Below, piece after piece: positions 42,660-50,754 of a DNA stretch of 64,000 nucleotides. Made by a program: the position numbers and the translations under genes. Source of the DNA: Burkholderia latens (GTDB taxonomy: Bacteria > Pseudomonadota > Gammaproteobacteria > Burkholderiales > Burkholderiaceae); contig NZ_CP013435.1 in the NCBI RefSeq assembly GCF_001718795.1, positions 3,038,001-3,102,000 on the forward strand. The letters run 5' to 3'. Below the pieces are notes generated by a model, which had not been told where the DNA came from, did no database searches, and saw only the letters and a program-made list of their open reading frames with translations. Positions within the stretch are counted from its first letter, which is position 1. Each line of letters opens with the position of its first letter.

Positions 42660-42877
42660 CGTGATATGCCCCGTTTCCAGTGGTGGTGAATGTGCGCGAC
42701 GGCGCGCGCACGCGCTGTCATCGAAACGTAAGCGGGCATTCTAGCGGCCGCGCGCGGCGTGCCTTCCAATCTGTCGTGGAAAGCAAATCTCGAATCCTGC
42801 TTAAGCGGCGCGCGCCGCTCGCGTGCGCGCCGGATCCGGTGTTAAGATCGCCGCTCAGCCCTTTTCACGGTTCGTTC
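42660..42877. other. Spacer between sulfate-binding protein gene and DapA-like gene leader
   Basis: A divergent promoter region. A TTAAGAT patch at 42842-42848 is a possible -10 element for the downstream gene, but no good -35 partner is seen. Nothing else can be assigned. Confidence 0.35.
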
Positions 42878-42973
42878 ATGTCCGCTTCCCTGCGCTCGCC
42901 GTCGATCGTTGCCGCCGCCGCGGCAGGTGCGCGCGCGGCCGGGCTGAAACTCAAGAAACGACTCCTCGACTGA
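42878..42973 (+). CDS. Possible 31-codon leader peptide
   Basis: A short ORF starting MSASLRSPSIV and ending GLKLKKRLLD, with a stop at 42971-42973. The C-terminal third is Lys/Leu-rich, and the stop codon sits at the base of a stable hairpin in front of a dihydrodipicolinate-synthase-like gene. A leader with clustered Lys codons next to a lysine-pathway-type gene would fit translational attenuation. No clear ribosome binding site precedes it, so it may be chance; treat as tentative. Confidence 0.2.
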   Translation: MSASLRSPSIVAAAAAGARAAGLKLKKRLLD

Positions 42974-43061
42974 CGGGGACGTCGCGTCCCGTCAGGCGAA
43001 TGCCGGACGGGATGCCCGCAGGTCGTTTCACTCCCCTTGCTCGCACGCCTCGCTCCGGCAT
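42970..43061 (+). promoter_or_regulatory. Structured leader of the DapA-like gene
   Basis: Two inverted repeats: a 10-bp stem with one bulge, CTGACGGGGAC (42970-42980) with GTCCCGTCAG (42986-42995), and an 8-bp stem ATGCCGGA (43000-43007) with TCCGGCAT (43054-43061). They lie directly before the gene starting at 43101. No U-run follows either stem. I recognise no riboswitch class. Confidence 0.35.
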
Positions 43062-43100
43062 ACCGCCGGCGGAACGGTTTCCTCCCACTCCGTTTCCACC

Positions 43101-44006
43101 ATGAGGCTTTGCATGCACACACGTTTCGAAGGTATCTGGCTGCCGGTCATCACGCCGTTTCATGACGGCGACGTCGATCATGGCGCGCTCGCGCGGCTCG
43201 CGCGCCGCTATGCGGTCGCCGGCATTGCGGGCTTCGTCGCCGGCGCGACGACCGGCGAAGGCGTGCTGCTCGACGCACGAGAACAGGACGCCGTATTCTC
43301 GACGCTGCGCGACGCGGCGCCCGGCCTGCCGATCGTCGTCGGCCTGACCGCGAGCGCGACGCACTTCGCGGCCGCCCGCGCACGCGCGCTCGCCGAGTTG
43401 CGCCCCGACGGGCTGCTCGTCACGCCGCCCGTCTACGTCCGGCCCACGCAGGACGGGATCCGCCGACACGTCGAAGCGATCGTCGAGGCCGCCGGCCTGC
43501 CGGTGCTCGTCTACAACATCCCGTACCGCACCGGCGTGAACGTCGAACTGGAGACGCTGCAGGCGCTCGCGCGCGACCCGCGTGTCGCCGGCATCAAGGA
43601 GTGCGGCGGCACGCTCGACCGGATGAGCCGGCTCGTGCACGACACGCGGCTCGCGATCCTGTCCGGCGACGACAACCAGAACTTCGCGGCGCTTTGCGCG
43701 GGCGCGCACGGCGCGATCGCGAGCAGCGCGCACGTGTTGCCCGAATGGCACGTGCGCATTCATACGCTGCTGCGCGACGGCCGGCTCGCCGATGCGCGGC
43801 GGTTGTCGGTCGCGTTGCAGCCGCTGGTTGCGGCGCTGTTTGCGGAGCCCAACCCGGCGCCGGTGAAGGCGGTGCTGGCCGCGCAGGGCTGGTGCGAGGA
43901 CGGATTGCGACTGCCGTTCGTGCCGGCGAGCGAGGCATTGCGGGAGAGGCTCGCTGCAATGCTTGCCGCCCTCGCCGAATTCGAGCCGGACACAGCGGCA
44001 GCGTAG
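43101..44006 (+). CDS. Dihydrodipicolinate synthase family (DapA-like) protein
   Basis: A 301-residue class I aldolase of the DapA/NAL family. The Schiff-base lysine is K166 in GIKECGG, and the catalytic Tyr is Y138 in YNIPYRTG; a GATTGEGV motif near the N-terminus matches the pyruvate-binding loop. True DapA makes lysine precursors, but family members also act on other keto-acid aldol reactions, and this copy is apart from lysine genes, so it may be a paralogue. The start may be ATG 43101 or the in-frame ATG 43113; relatives begin near the second. A structured leader precedes it. Confidence 0.85.
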   Translation: MRLCMHTRFEGIWLPVITPFHDGDVDHGALARLARRYAVAGIAGFVAGATTGEGVLLDAREQDAVFSTLRDAAPGLPIVVGLTASATHFAAARARALAELRPDGLLVTPPVYVRPTQDGIRRHVEAIVEAAGLPVLVYNIPYRTGVNVELETLQALARDPRVAGIKECGGTLDRMSRLVHDTRLAILSGDDNQNFAALCAGAHGAIASSAHVLPEWHVRIHTLLRDGRLADARRLSVALQPLVAALFAEPNPAPVKAVLAAQGWCEDGLRLPFVPASEALRERLAAMLAALAEFEPDTAAA

Positions 44007-44023
44007 GTTGCGATGCAGCGCGC

Positions 44024-44199
44024 GGCTATTCGGCTGTCCGGCTGTTCGGCTGTTCGGCTGTTCGGCTGTTCGGCTGTTCGGCTGTTCGGCTGTTCGGCTG
44101 TTCGGCTGTTCGGCTGTTCGGCTGTTCGGCTGTTCGGCTGTTCGGCTATTCGGCTATTCGGCTATTCGGCTATTCGTTCGCTCGCTCGTTCGCTCGTTC
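44024..44199. repeat. Octamer tandem array, 19 units plus degenerate tail
   Basis: Head-to-tail 8-bp units: GGCTATTC, GGCTGTCC, then thirteen exact GGCTGTTC (44040-44143) and four GGCTATTC (44144-44175), followed by three diverged units of GTTCGCTC/GCTCGTTC type to 44199. It lies between the convergent ends of the DapA-like and LysR genes. Because 8 is not a multiple of 3, all frames remain open and give false repetitive ORFs. A likely VNTR locus. Confidence 0.95.
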
Positions 44200-44246
44200 G
44201 GTCGAACCATACGGACGGGCGCCGCGCCGCTGCCGCAGGATGCCGG

Positions 44247-45290
44247 TCACGCCGCCAGCACCGCCGCGTCGCGCTGCGTCGCGTCGCGCACTGCCTGCGT
44301 GACGATTCGTGCGAGCCGCTCGACGGTCGGCGTCGCCGACGACGTCCGCCGCAGCAGCATCAGCGGCAGGCTGGGCAACGCCGGCAGCCCGAACGACGGC
44401 GCATCGAGCACGTGCACCGATGCCGGCAGCCCGTAGTGCGAGCGCACCGTCAGCCCGAGACCGGCCGCCGCCGCCGCCCACAGCCCGGCCAGGCTCGGCG
44501 TCGTGAACGCGACGCGCCACGGCACGCCGGCGCGGTCGAGCGCGTCGGTCGCCGCGCCGAAAAACCGGCAAGGCCGGTCGAACACGACAAGCGGCAGCGG
44601 CTCGCCGCCCGCGCGCAGCGCGCGACTCCCCGCATCGCCGGCGTCCGCGCCGCCCGCGTAGGCACCGGCATCGGGCATTCCGATGCCTGCGGCGCCGACC
44701 GCCGCGATCCACTGCATCGGCACCTGCGCGATCGCGTCGGCGTCGATGCCCGCGCGCGACACGAGCGTCGCCGACGCGGGATCGCCCCACACGAGCGCGA
44801 GGTCGAGCTGGTTCGCGTCGAGCCGCTCGAGCAGTTCCGCATTGCGCGCGACGCGCGCTTCGATCCGCACCTTCGGATGCGCGCGCGCGAACTGCCCGAG
44901 TACGTCAGGCAGGATCGCCTCGCCGAAATCCTCCTGCAGGCCGACCCGCACCCAGCCGTCGAGATTCACGCCGCGCACGGCCGCGGCCGCTTCGTCGTTC
45001 AGCGCGATCATCCGGCGCGCATAGCGCAGCATCGCATCGCCGGCGTCAGTCAGCGCAAGCCCGCGGCCGGCCTTCACGAACAGCGGCGTACCGGCCTGCT
45101 CCTCGAGCTTGCGGATCTGCGCGCTCACCGCCGACGTGGAGCGCGCGACGCGATCGGCCGCCCTCGCGAAGCTGCCGAGGTCCACGCCCGCGACCAGGCT
45201 GCGCAATGCCGCGACGTCGAAGTTCGGCCGCGCCAGCGCAGCGTCGGGTGCAGCCTGTTCGGCCTCGTCTCGTCCTGACATCTGAATCAT
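44247..45290 (-). CDS. LysR family transcriptional regulator
   Basis: A 347-residue LysR-type regulator. The winged HTH is at about residues 26-85 (FDVAALRSLVAGVDLGSFARAADRVARSTSAVSAQIRKLEEQ), with a linker helix and an effector-binding domain after it. An unusual Ala/Gly-rich insertion (about 205-225) makes it ~50 residues longer than typical. The gene is divergent from an MFS transporter, the classic layout of LysR regulators and their targets. The start is 45290 or the in-frame ATG nine bases further in. Confidence 0.9.
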   Translation of the reverse strand: MIQMSGRDEAEQAAPDAALARPNFDVAALRSLVAGVDLGSFARAADRVARSTSAVSAQIRKLEEQAGTPLFVKAGRGLALTDAGDAMLRYARRMIALNDEAAAAVRGVNLDGWVRVGLQEDFGEAILPDVLGQFARAHPKVRIEARVARNAELLERLDANQLDLALVWGDPASATLVSRAGIDADAIAQVPMQWIAAVGAAGIGMPDAGAYAGGADAGDAGSRALRAGGEPLPLVVFDRPCRFFGAATDALDRAGVPWRVAFTTPSLAGLWAAAAAGLGLTVRSHYGLPASVHVLDAPSFGLPALPSLPLMLLRRTSSATPTVERLARIVTQAVRDATQRDAAVLAA

Positions 45291-45388
45291 CCCGTTTTAT
45301 CGAACAGTTAATCAAAAACTTTCCGATTTTCAGGATGAATGTAGGCGGCCACACTGACGATGTCAATTTTCAAACGGGCTCTATCGTC
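45291..45388. promoter_or_regulatory. Divergent promoter between LysR and MFS genes
   Basis: A 98-base A/T-rich interval. It contains an imperfect inverted repeat, ATCGAACA (45299-45306) against TTTCCGAT (45320-45327), of the size and T-N11-A character of a LysR operator. Control of the transporter and autoregulation from this site are likely but inferred. Confidence 0.4.
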
Positions 45389-46675
45389 ATGGATACCTCC
45401 TGCCTCGCCTCCCCGCGTTCGGCCGTGCGCGATGCGCATAGTCCCGCGCATCGCTGGCGCGTGCTCGCGGCCGGCGTCGCCGCGAACATGAGCTTTTCCG
45501 CGGCCGCGGCCGGCATTCCGACCACCGCCGTGTGGATGCGCTCCGCCTATCAGCTCGACAACGGTGCGCTCGGGCTCGTGCTCGGCGCACTTGGCTTCGG
45601 CGTCGCGCTGTCGGAGCTGCCGTGGGGCATGGCCGCCGACCGCTTCGGCGATCGTCGCGTGCTGCTCACCGGCCTGATCGCGACCGCCGCGATGCTCGCG
45701 CTGATGGTGGTCGCGATCGTTCCGAGCGCGCACGCGGCGCCGCCGCTCATGCGCGTCGTCGCGGCGATGTGTTGCGTCGGCCTGCTTGGCGGCAGCGTGA
45801 ACGGGTCGAGCGGACGCGCGGTGATGCGCTGGTTCGGCGAGCGCGAACGCGGCCTCGCGATGAGCATCCGCCAGACGGCGGTGCCGCTCGGAGGCGGCGT
45901 GGGCGCGGCGCTGCTGCCGTCGCTCGCGTCGCATGCGGGCTTTGCGGCGGTGTACGGCGCGCTGATGCTGCTGTGCGCCGGCTCGGCGGCGCTCACGTGG
46001 CGCTGGCTGCACGAGCCGCCCGATGCGCGGGCGGCAACACCCGCTACCGCGACCCATGCCGTCACGCCGCAACCGGCTGTCACGCACCTGCACGCGTCCC
46101 TGCCCACGCGCAGCCCGCTCGCGAGCGGCCGCGTGTGGCGCATCGTGCTCGGCATCGGCGCGCTGTGTGCACCGCAGTTCGCGGTGCTGACGTTCGCGAC
46201 CGTGTTCCTGCACGACTTCGGCCGGCTCGGCCTCGGCGGCATCAGCGCGGCGATGGTCGCGCTGCAAGTCGGCGCGATGGCGATGCGCGTGTGGAGCGGC
46301 CGCCATACCGACCGGCACGGCAACCGGCGCGCGTATCTGCGCGGGTCGGTGTGCGTTGCGGCCGGCTCGTTCGCGCTACTCGCGGCCGCGACCGCCGGCA
46401 GCCCGCACGTGCCGCTCGCGGCGATCGTCGCGCTGCTCGTGTTCGCCGGCATCTGCGTGTCGGCGTGGCACGGCGTCGCGTACACCGAGCTCGCGACGCT
46501 CGCCGGCGCGAACCATGCGGGCACCGCGCTCGGGATGGCCAACACGATCGTCTATCTCGGGCTGTTCGCCACGCCGCTTGCGATTCCGCCACTGCTGGCG
46601 GCCACTTCGTGGAGCGTGGTGTGGCTGGCGACCGCACTGATCGCCGCCGCGACCTACCCGCTGTTTGCGCGCTGA
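45389..46675 (+). CDS. MFS transporter
   Basis: A 428-residue major facilitator permease with 12 predicted membrane segments and a longer hydrophilic central loop (about 205-240). The loop 2-3 motif appears as GMAADRFGDRRVLL and is echoed in the second half by SGRHTDRHGNRRAYL. Substrates of this group are small organic anions or drugs; the specific one is unknown. ATG 45389 gives a normal cytoplasmic N-terminus; the frame is open further upstream over the lysR start region, which is not coding. The divergent LysR gene probably regulates it. Confidence 0.88.
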   Translation: MDTSCLASPRSAVRDAHSPAHRWRVLAAGVAANMSFSAAAAGIPTTAVWMRSAYQLDNGALGLVLGALGFGVALSELPWGMAADRFGDRRVLLTGLIATAAMLALMVVAIVPSAHAAPPLMRVVAAMCCVGLLGGSVNGSSGRAVMRWFGERERGLAMSIRQTAVPLGGGVGAALLPSLASHAGFAAVYGALMLLCAGSAALTWRWLHEPPDARAATPATATHAVTPQPAVTHLHASLPTRSPLASGRVWRIVLGIGALCAPQFAVLTFATVFLHDFGRLGLGGISAAMVALQVGAMAMRVWSGRHTDRHGNRRAYLRGSVCVAAGSFALLAAATAGSPHVPLAAIVALLVFAGICVSAWHGVAYTELATLAGANHAGTALGMANTIVYLGLFATPLAIPPLLAATSWSVVWLATALIAAATYPLFAR

Positions 46676-46736
46676 AGAGCGCGGCGAGCGGCGGGCAGCA
46701 GGCGCCGCCGCCGGCGGCCGACGACGCGCGCGACGG

Positions 46737-48944
46737 TCAGAACTTGTACACGGCCGACAGCATTGCAGAACGGCCGTCGCCGAACTCGACCGCCGACGAG
46801 CGCGATTGGTTGCCCAACACCTGTCGCACGCGTTCGACGTACGCGCGATCGAACAGGTTGTCGACGTTCAGCTGAATGCGCAGGCGCCGGCTCACGTCGT
46901 AGCTCGCCATCAGGTTGTGCACCCAGTACGCGCCGAGTTTGCCGTCGCCCTGCGACGTCACGTTGCGCCGCCCGACAAAATGCGAACCGTAGCCGAGCGT
47001 CCAGCCAGCCGGCAGCCGGTACGTCGTCCACACGTTGAACGCGTGCCGTGGCGTGTTGCCGAGCGCCTGCCCTTCGCGCTGCGGCAACGAAGGCGAGTTG
47101 AGCGTCACGCTCGCCAGATACGTGTAGTTCGCGAACACGTCCCACCGCGGCGTCACCTTGCCGGCGGCGCCGAGCTCGACACCGCGCACGCGTTGCCGGC
47201 CCGCCAGCGCATAGCTGCCGTCGGACATCCGTTCGCGCGCGTTCTTCTTCTCGGTGTGGAACAGCGCGCCGTTCAGCGCGATGCCGGCGAGCCCTTCCCA
47301 TTTCGCGCCGAGTTCGAAGCTCTCGTTTTTCTCGGGCGCGAGCGCGGCGGTCGCCGCGTTCACGCCCGAACCGTTGGTCACGAGAAATTCGGCGGACGGA
47401 TTGAACGACGTGCCGTACGCGAAATACACGCGACCGTTGTCGGTCGGCTTGAACACGAGCGCAGCACGCGTGCTCAGATGGCGATCGGAACTTTCCGCGC
47501 GCTCGGCAGGCTTGCCCGCCGCGGTGCCTTCCGATCGACCGTCGATCCAGTCGTGTCGCAGCCCGACGTCGATGTCCCAATGGCGGCCGACCGAAATCGT
47601 GTCGAATGCGTAAAGCGCCTTCACGACGAGCGCGGTGTCGTTGCGGGCACTGTCCTGCCGCTGCGCCGGGCCGTGCCACACGCCGGGCGGCGCCGCCAGC
47701 GCGAAACCGCCGGCCGGATAGAAACGATTGAGCCCGTATGAATAGGTCGTCCGGCCGTACGTCTCGCGCGAGATCTCGAAGCCCGTGACGAGCGTATGCC
47801 CGATGCCGAACGTCGAGAACGCGCCGCTGACGTTCGTCTGGTTCGCCCACATCGCGGTTGACGCATCGCGGCCATAGCCCTGCGGCCCCGCAGGCTTGTA
47901 GCGCCCCGGCGGCAGCCCCTGCACGTTCACATGCGACGCCGAAATCACCGTGTCGCGATTCAGGTGCGCATAGCGGCTCAGGCTCTGCACCTTCAGGCCG
48001 GACGACACATCGTGTTCGGCCTTCACGGTGAACGTATCCGACGTGATGCGTTCGTGGTCGAGATTGCGCCAGCCGAAATAGCGGTCGCGCGACACGCCAC
48101 CCAGCACTTGGCCGTTGTACGCAGGCACCCCGTAGTCGGGCAGGTTGTTGTCGTACTGGTGGAAGTAGCCGAACGTGACGCGCGTCGGCGTGCCAAGCCC
48201 GAACGCGAGCGACGGCGCGATGCCCCAACGCCGCTTGCGGATGTCGTCGCGGCCTGGCACGTCGTTGACGTGCGCCATCGCATTCAGGCGAAATGCCGTG
48301 CGGCCGTCGGTGCCGGGCAGCGGCCGGTTCGCATCGAGCGTCACGCGGCGGTAGCCCGACGTGCCGAGCACCGTGCCGGCCTCGGTTGATGCGCGGGCCT
48401 TCGGCGTCTTGCTGACGAGGTTCACCGTGCCGCCCGTCGTGCCGGCGCCGCCGAATACCGAGTTCGGCCCCTTGATCACCTCGACCGCGTCGACGTTGAA
48501 CAGGTCGCTGCGATTGTTCTGCGCGCTGTCGCGCAGTCCGTCGAGCTGCAGGTTCGCGTTCGCGCTGAAGCCGCGGATATTGAACATGTCGCCCGAGCCG
48601 CCGCCGCCTTCGCCGGCATTGAACGTGATGCCCGCGACGTTCGACAATGCCTCGCGCAAGCTCAGCGCCTGCTGTTCGTCGAGCACCACGCGCGGCACGA
48701 CGGTGATCGTCTGCGGCACGTCGAGCAACGGCGTCGCATATTTGGCGGAACCGGAGCGGTCGACGCGCGAACCGGCATCGCGGGCGCCGTGCACGAAGAT
48801 CGGGTCCAGCCGCGGCGCGTGGCGCGGCTCCGTTTCCTCCGCGCACGCCGGCGCGGTCGCGCAGGTCATCATCGCGAACGCGACGGACGCGGTCGCGCGC
48901 CGCGGCGGCGTCGCGCTCGACTGGATGCAACGGCTCATGTTCAT
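46737..48944 (-). CDS. TonB-dependent siderophore receptor
   Basis: A 735-residue outer-membrane receptor. A signal peptide of about 36 residues is followed by a TonB-box-like segment (DPIFVHGA), the plug domain (about 65-170, LDVPQTITVVPR, FNIRGFSAN, VEVIKGPNSVFGG) and a 22-strand barrel ending in the usual C-terminal Phe (LSAVYKF). It imports ferric siderophores by the TonB/ExbBD system. The start 48944 lies 14 bases from a Fur box, so iron represses it. No siderophore biosynthesis or periplasmic uptake genes adjoin, so the ligand may be a foreign siderophore. The frame is open upstream, but that part overlaps the Fur site. Confidence 0.93.
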   Translation of the reverse strand: MNMSRCIQSSATPPRRATASVAFAMMTCATAPACAEETEPRHAPRLDPIFVHGARDAGSRVDRSGSAKYATPLLDVPQTITVVPRVVLDEQQALSLREALSNVAGITFNAGEGGGGSGDMFNIRGFSANANLQLDGLRDSAQNNRSDLFNVDAVEVIKGPNSVFGGAGTTGGTVNLVSKTPKARASTEAGTVLGTSGYRRVTLDANRPLPGTDGRTAFRLNAMAHVNDVPGRDDIRKRRWGIAPSLAFGLGTPTRVTFGYFHQYDNNLPDYGVPAYNGQVLGGVSRDRYFGWRNLDHERITSDTFTVKAEHDVSSGLKVQSLSRYAHLNRDTVISASHVNVQGLPPGRYKPAGPQGYGRDASTAMWANQTNVSGAFSTFGIGHTLVTGFEISRETYGRTTYSYGLNRFYPAGGFALAAPPGVWHGPAQRQDSARNDTALVVKALYAFDTISVGRHWDIDVGLRHDWIDGRSEGTAAGKPAERAESSDRHLSTRAALVFKPTDNGRVYFAYGTSFNPSAEFLVTNGSGVNAATAALAPEKNESFELGAKWEGLAGIALNGALFHTEKKNARERMSDGSYALAGRQRVRGVELGAAGKVTPRWDVFANYTYLASVTLNSPSLPQREGQALGNTPRHAFNVWTTYRLPAGWTLGYGSHFVGRRNVTSQGDGKLGAYWVHNLMASYDVSRRLRIQLNVDNLFDRAYVERVRQVLGNQSRSSAVEFGDGRSAMLSAVYKF

Positions 48945-48958
48945 TTCACTCCATTGAT

Positions 48959-48977
48959 GATAATGATTCTCATTCCA
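48959..48977 (-). promoter_or_regulatory. Fur box upstream of the TonB-dependent receptor
   Basis: The 19-base site begins GATAATGAT and continues with a TCTCATT core; it matches the Fur consensus GATAATGATAATCATTATC at 14 of 19 positions. It sits 14 bases before the receptor start codon and should mediate iron-dependent repression by Fur. Confidence 0.75.
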
Positions 48978-49068
48978 ATGGATTGGGCACACGATGGCAA
49001 TTGGACACGTCCGAACTTCTTCAGTGGAACGAAACGGGCGGGCACACGGCCGCCCGTGCGACGCGGCG

Positions 49069-49707
49069 TCAGCCGCGCTCGCGAGTGAGCGCGCGCCGGG
49101 CCGCAGGACGCTCGGCCTCGCGCTGCGCATGCGCGGTCCATGCAGGGTGGCGCGTCATGTCGAGCCCGATCGCGACGCCCCAGCGATACAGCACGAGCAG
49201 GAACGGATCGACGATCGAATGGCCGCTCGGCTCGGCCCACGTGCGTCCGTCGGCGAGCGACGCTTCGATCGTCGCGTTCGCGGCGTCGATCACGCCGCGC
49301 CCGTGCGCGCTGATCGCGCCGTGCAGCGCGGGGTCGCCGACGAAGCGCCCGGGACGCCACAGCGCGCCGTAGCCGACTCCGTGCACCCAGCCGACCAGCC
49401 ACGCGAGCCATTCGTGGCAGCGCGCCTCGCGCAGCGGATCGTCGAGCGGCAGCAGCTGCGCGTCCGGATGGCGACGGGCGAGATAGGTGAGGATCGCGGG
49501 CGTTTCGGTCAGTACGCGCGGCTCGCCGGGAATCGCGAGTACGGGCACGCGAGCCTTGGGGTTGATCGCGAGATAGCGCGCGTCGAGGTTCTGCTGCTCG
49601 CGCACGGACACGATTTCGACGTCGAACGGCGCGCCGGTTTCCTCGAGCGCGATGTGAACGGCGAGCGAACACGCGCCCGGCGACAGATAGAGACGATATG
49701 CGTTCAT
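49069..49707 (-). CDS. Glutathione S-transferase family protein
   Basis: A 212-residue GST. The N-terminal thioredoxin domain starts MNAYRLYLSPGACSLAVHIAL, with an SPGACSL motif of the beta class (Cys-containing active-site loop), then NPKARVPVLAI and ETPAILTYLA. The C-terminal helical domain follows. The substrate is unknown; beta GSTs conjugate or reduce electrophiles and bind antibiotics. The gene is divergent from a GcvA-type LysR regulator (113 bases), which probably controls it. Confidence 0.9.
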   Translation of the reverse strand: MNAYRLYLSPGACSLAVHIALEETGAPFDVEIVSVREQQNLDARYLAINPKARVPVLAIPGEPRVLTETPAILTYLARRHPDAQLLPLDDPLREARCHEWLAWLVGWVHGVGYGALWRPGRFVGDPALHGAISAHGRGVIDAANATIEASLADGRTWAEPSGHSIVDPFLLVLYRWGVAIGLDMTRHPAWTAHAQREAERPAARRALTRERG

Positions 49708-49820
49708 GATGGCGTTGCCCCCGCGGGCCTGTTGAAAGACGGAACCGAGTGTAGGAACGCGCGCGCCGCGGCAGCAAACGATGAATTGTCGTGCTCGGCC
49801 ATTAGTGGTACTAATGCGCG

Positions 49821-50738
49821 ATGCGACGCATTCATCTTCCTCCGCTGCAGACGCTGCGCGCGTTCGAAGCCGCCGTTCGGCTGCAGAGCTTCACGCGTGC
49901 GGCCGACGAACTGGCAGTCACGCAGGGCGCGGTCAGCCAGCACATCCGCACGCTGGAAGCGCAGCTCGGCTATCCGCTGTTCACGCGCGAACGCAGCGGC
50001 GCGACGCCGACGCATGCCGCGCATGCGCTCGTGCTGCAGGTGCGCCAGGGGCTGAGCGTGCTCGAACGTGCGTTCGAACCGGCGTTGGCGGGGCGCAAGC
50101 CGCGCGCATGCGACGTCACGCTGAACGTCAGCGTGCTGCCGAGCGTCGCCGAGCGCTGGCTCGCGCCGCGCCTGCCGCGCTTCACGGCCGCGCATCCGCA
50201 CATCGCGATCGTGTTGCACCCGGACGCCGCGCTCGCGCCGCTGCGCAAGCGCGACCGCATCGACGTCGCGCTGCGCTACGGCCCCGGCACGTGGCCGGGC
50301 GTCGTCGCCGAAAAGCTGATGAACGAGACGGTGTTTCCGGTCGCGAGCCCCGCGTACCGCAATCGCGACGGCATCGCACCGCGAACGCCGGCGGATCTCG
50401 TGCGCGCGACGCTGCTGCGCCATCCCGCGCAGCCGTGGGAGCCGTGGTTCCAGGCCGCGCGGCTCGACCTTACCGAATCGGCGCGTGCGCCGCGCTTCGC
50501 CGACGCGAACGCGCTGATCGATGCGGCGCTGAACGGGCGCGGCGTCGCGCTCGCGCGCCGCTCGCTGATCGAACCGGAACTCGCGGCCGGCACGCTCGTG
50601 CGCGTGTCGACGGTGCGCATCACCGACGTGTATGCGCATTACGTCGTGTGGCGCCCCGATCATCCGCGCGAAGCGGCGATCCGCACGTGGCTCGACTGGC
50701 TGCGCAGCGAAGTGCGCCGCAGGACGCCACGCCGCTGA
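49821..50738 (+). CDS. LysR family transcriptional regulator (GcvA-like)
   Basis: A 305-residue LysR-type regulator. The HTH is at about residues 7-65 (LPPLQTLRAFEAAVRLQSFTRAADELAVTQGAVSQHIRTLE), with the GcvA-type recognition helix, and the rest is the ligand-binding domain. Residue pattern and length fit GcvA/AmpR-like regulators. The divergent glutathione S-transferase gene is its probable target. Its stop is 16 bases from the convergent molybdoenzyme gene, with a G/C hairpin between. Confidence 0.9.
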   Translation: MRRIHLPPLQTLRAFEAAVRLQSFTRAADELAVTQGAVSQHIRTLEAQLGYPLFTRERSGATPTHAAHALVLQVRQGLSVLERAFEPALAGRKPRACDVTLNVSVLPSVAERWLAPRLPRFTAAHPHIAIVLHPDAALAPLRKRDRIDVALRYGPGTWPGVVAEKLMNETVFPVASPAYRNRDGIAPRTPADLVRATLLRHPAQPWEPWFQAARLDLTESARAPRFADANALIDAALNGRGVALARRSLIEPELAAGTLVRVSTVRITDVYAHYVVWRPDHPREAAIRTWLDWLRSEVRRRTPRR

Positions 50739-50754
50739 CGCCGGCCGCCGGCGT
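50738..50754. terminator. G/C palindrome between convergent genes (weak terminator candidate)
   Basis: ACGCCGGC and GCCGGCGT flank a single C between the LysR stop and the molybdoenzyme stop. The loop is tight and no T-run follows, so any termination would be inefficient. Confidence 0.3.

Noticed and set aside
43601..45278. Long plus-strand frames through the octamer array
   Set aside because: They overlap the real DapA-like and LysR genes in other frames and exist only because the 8-bp repeat contains no stop in any frame.
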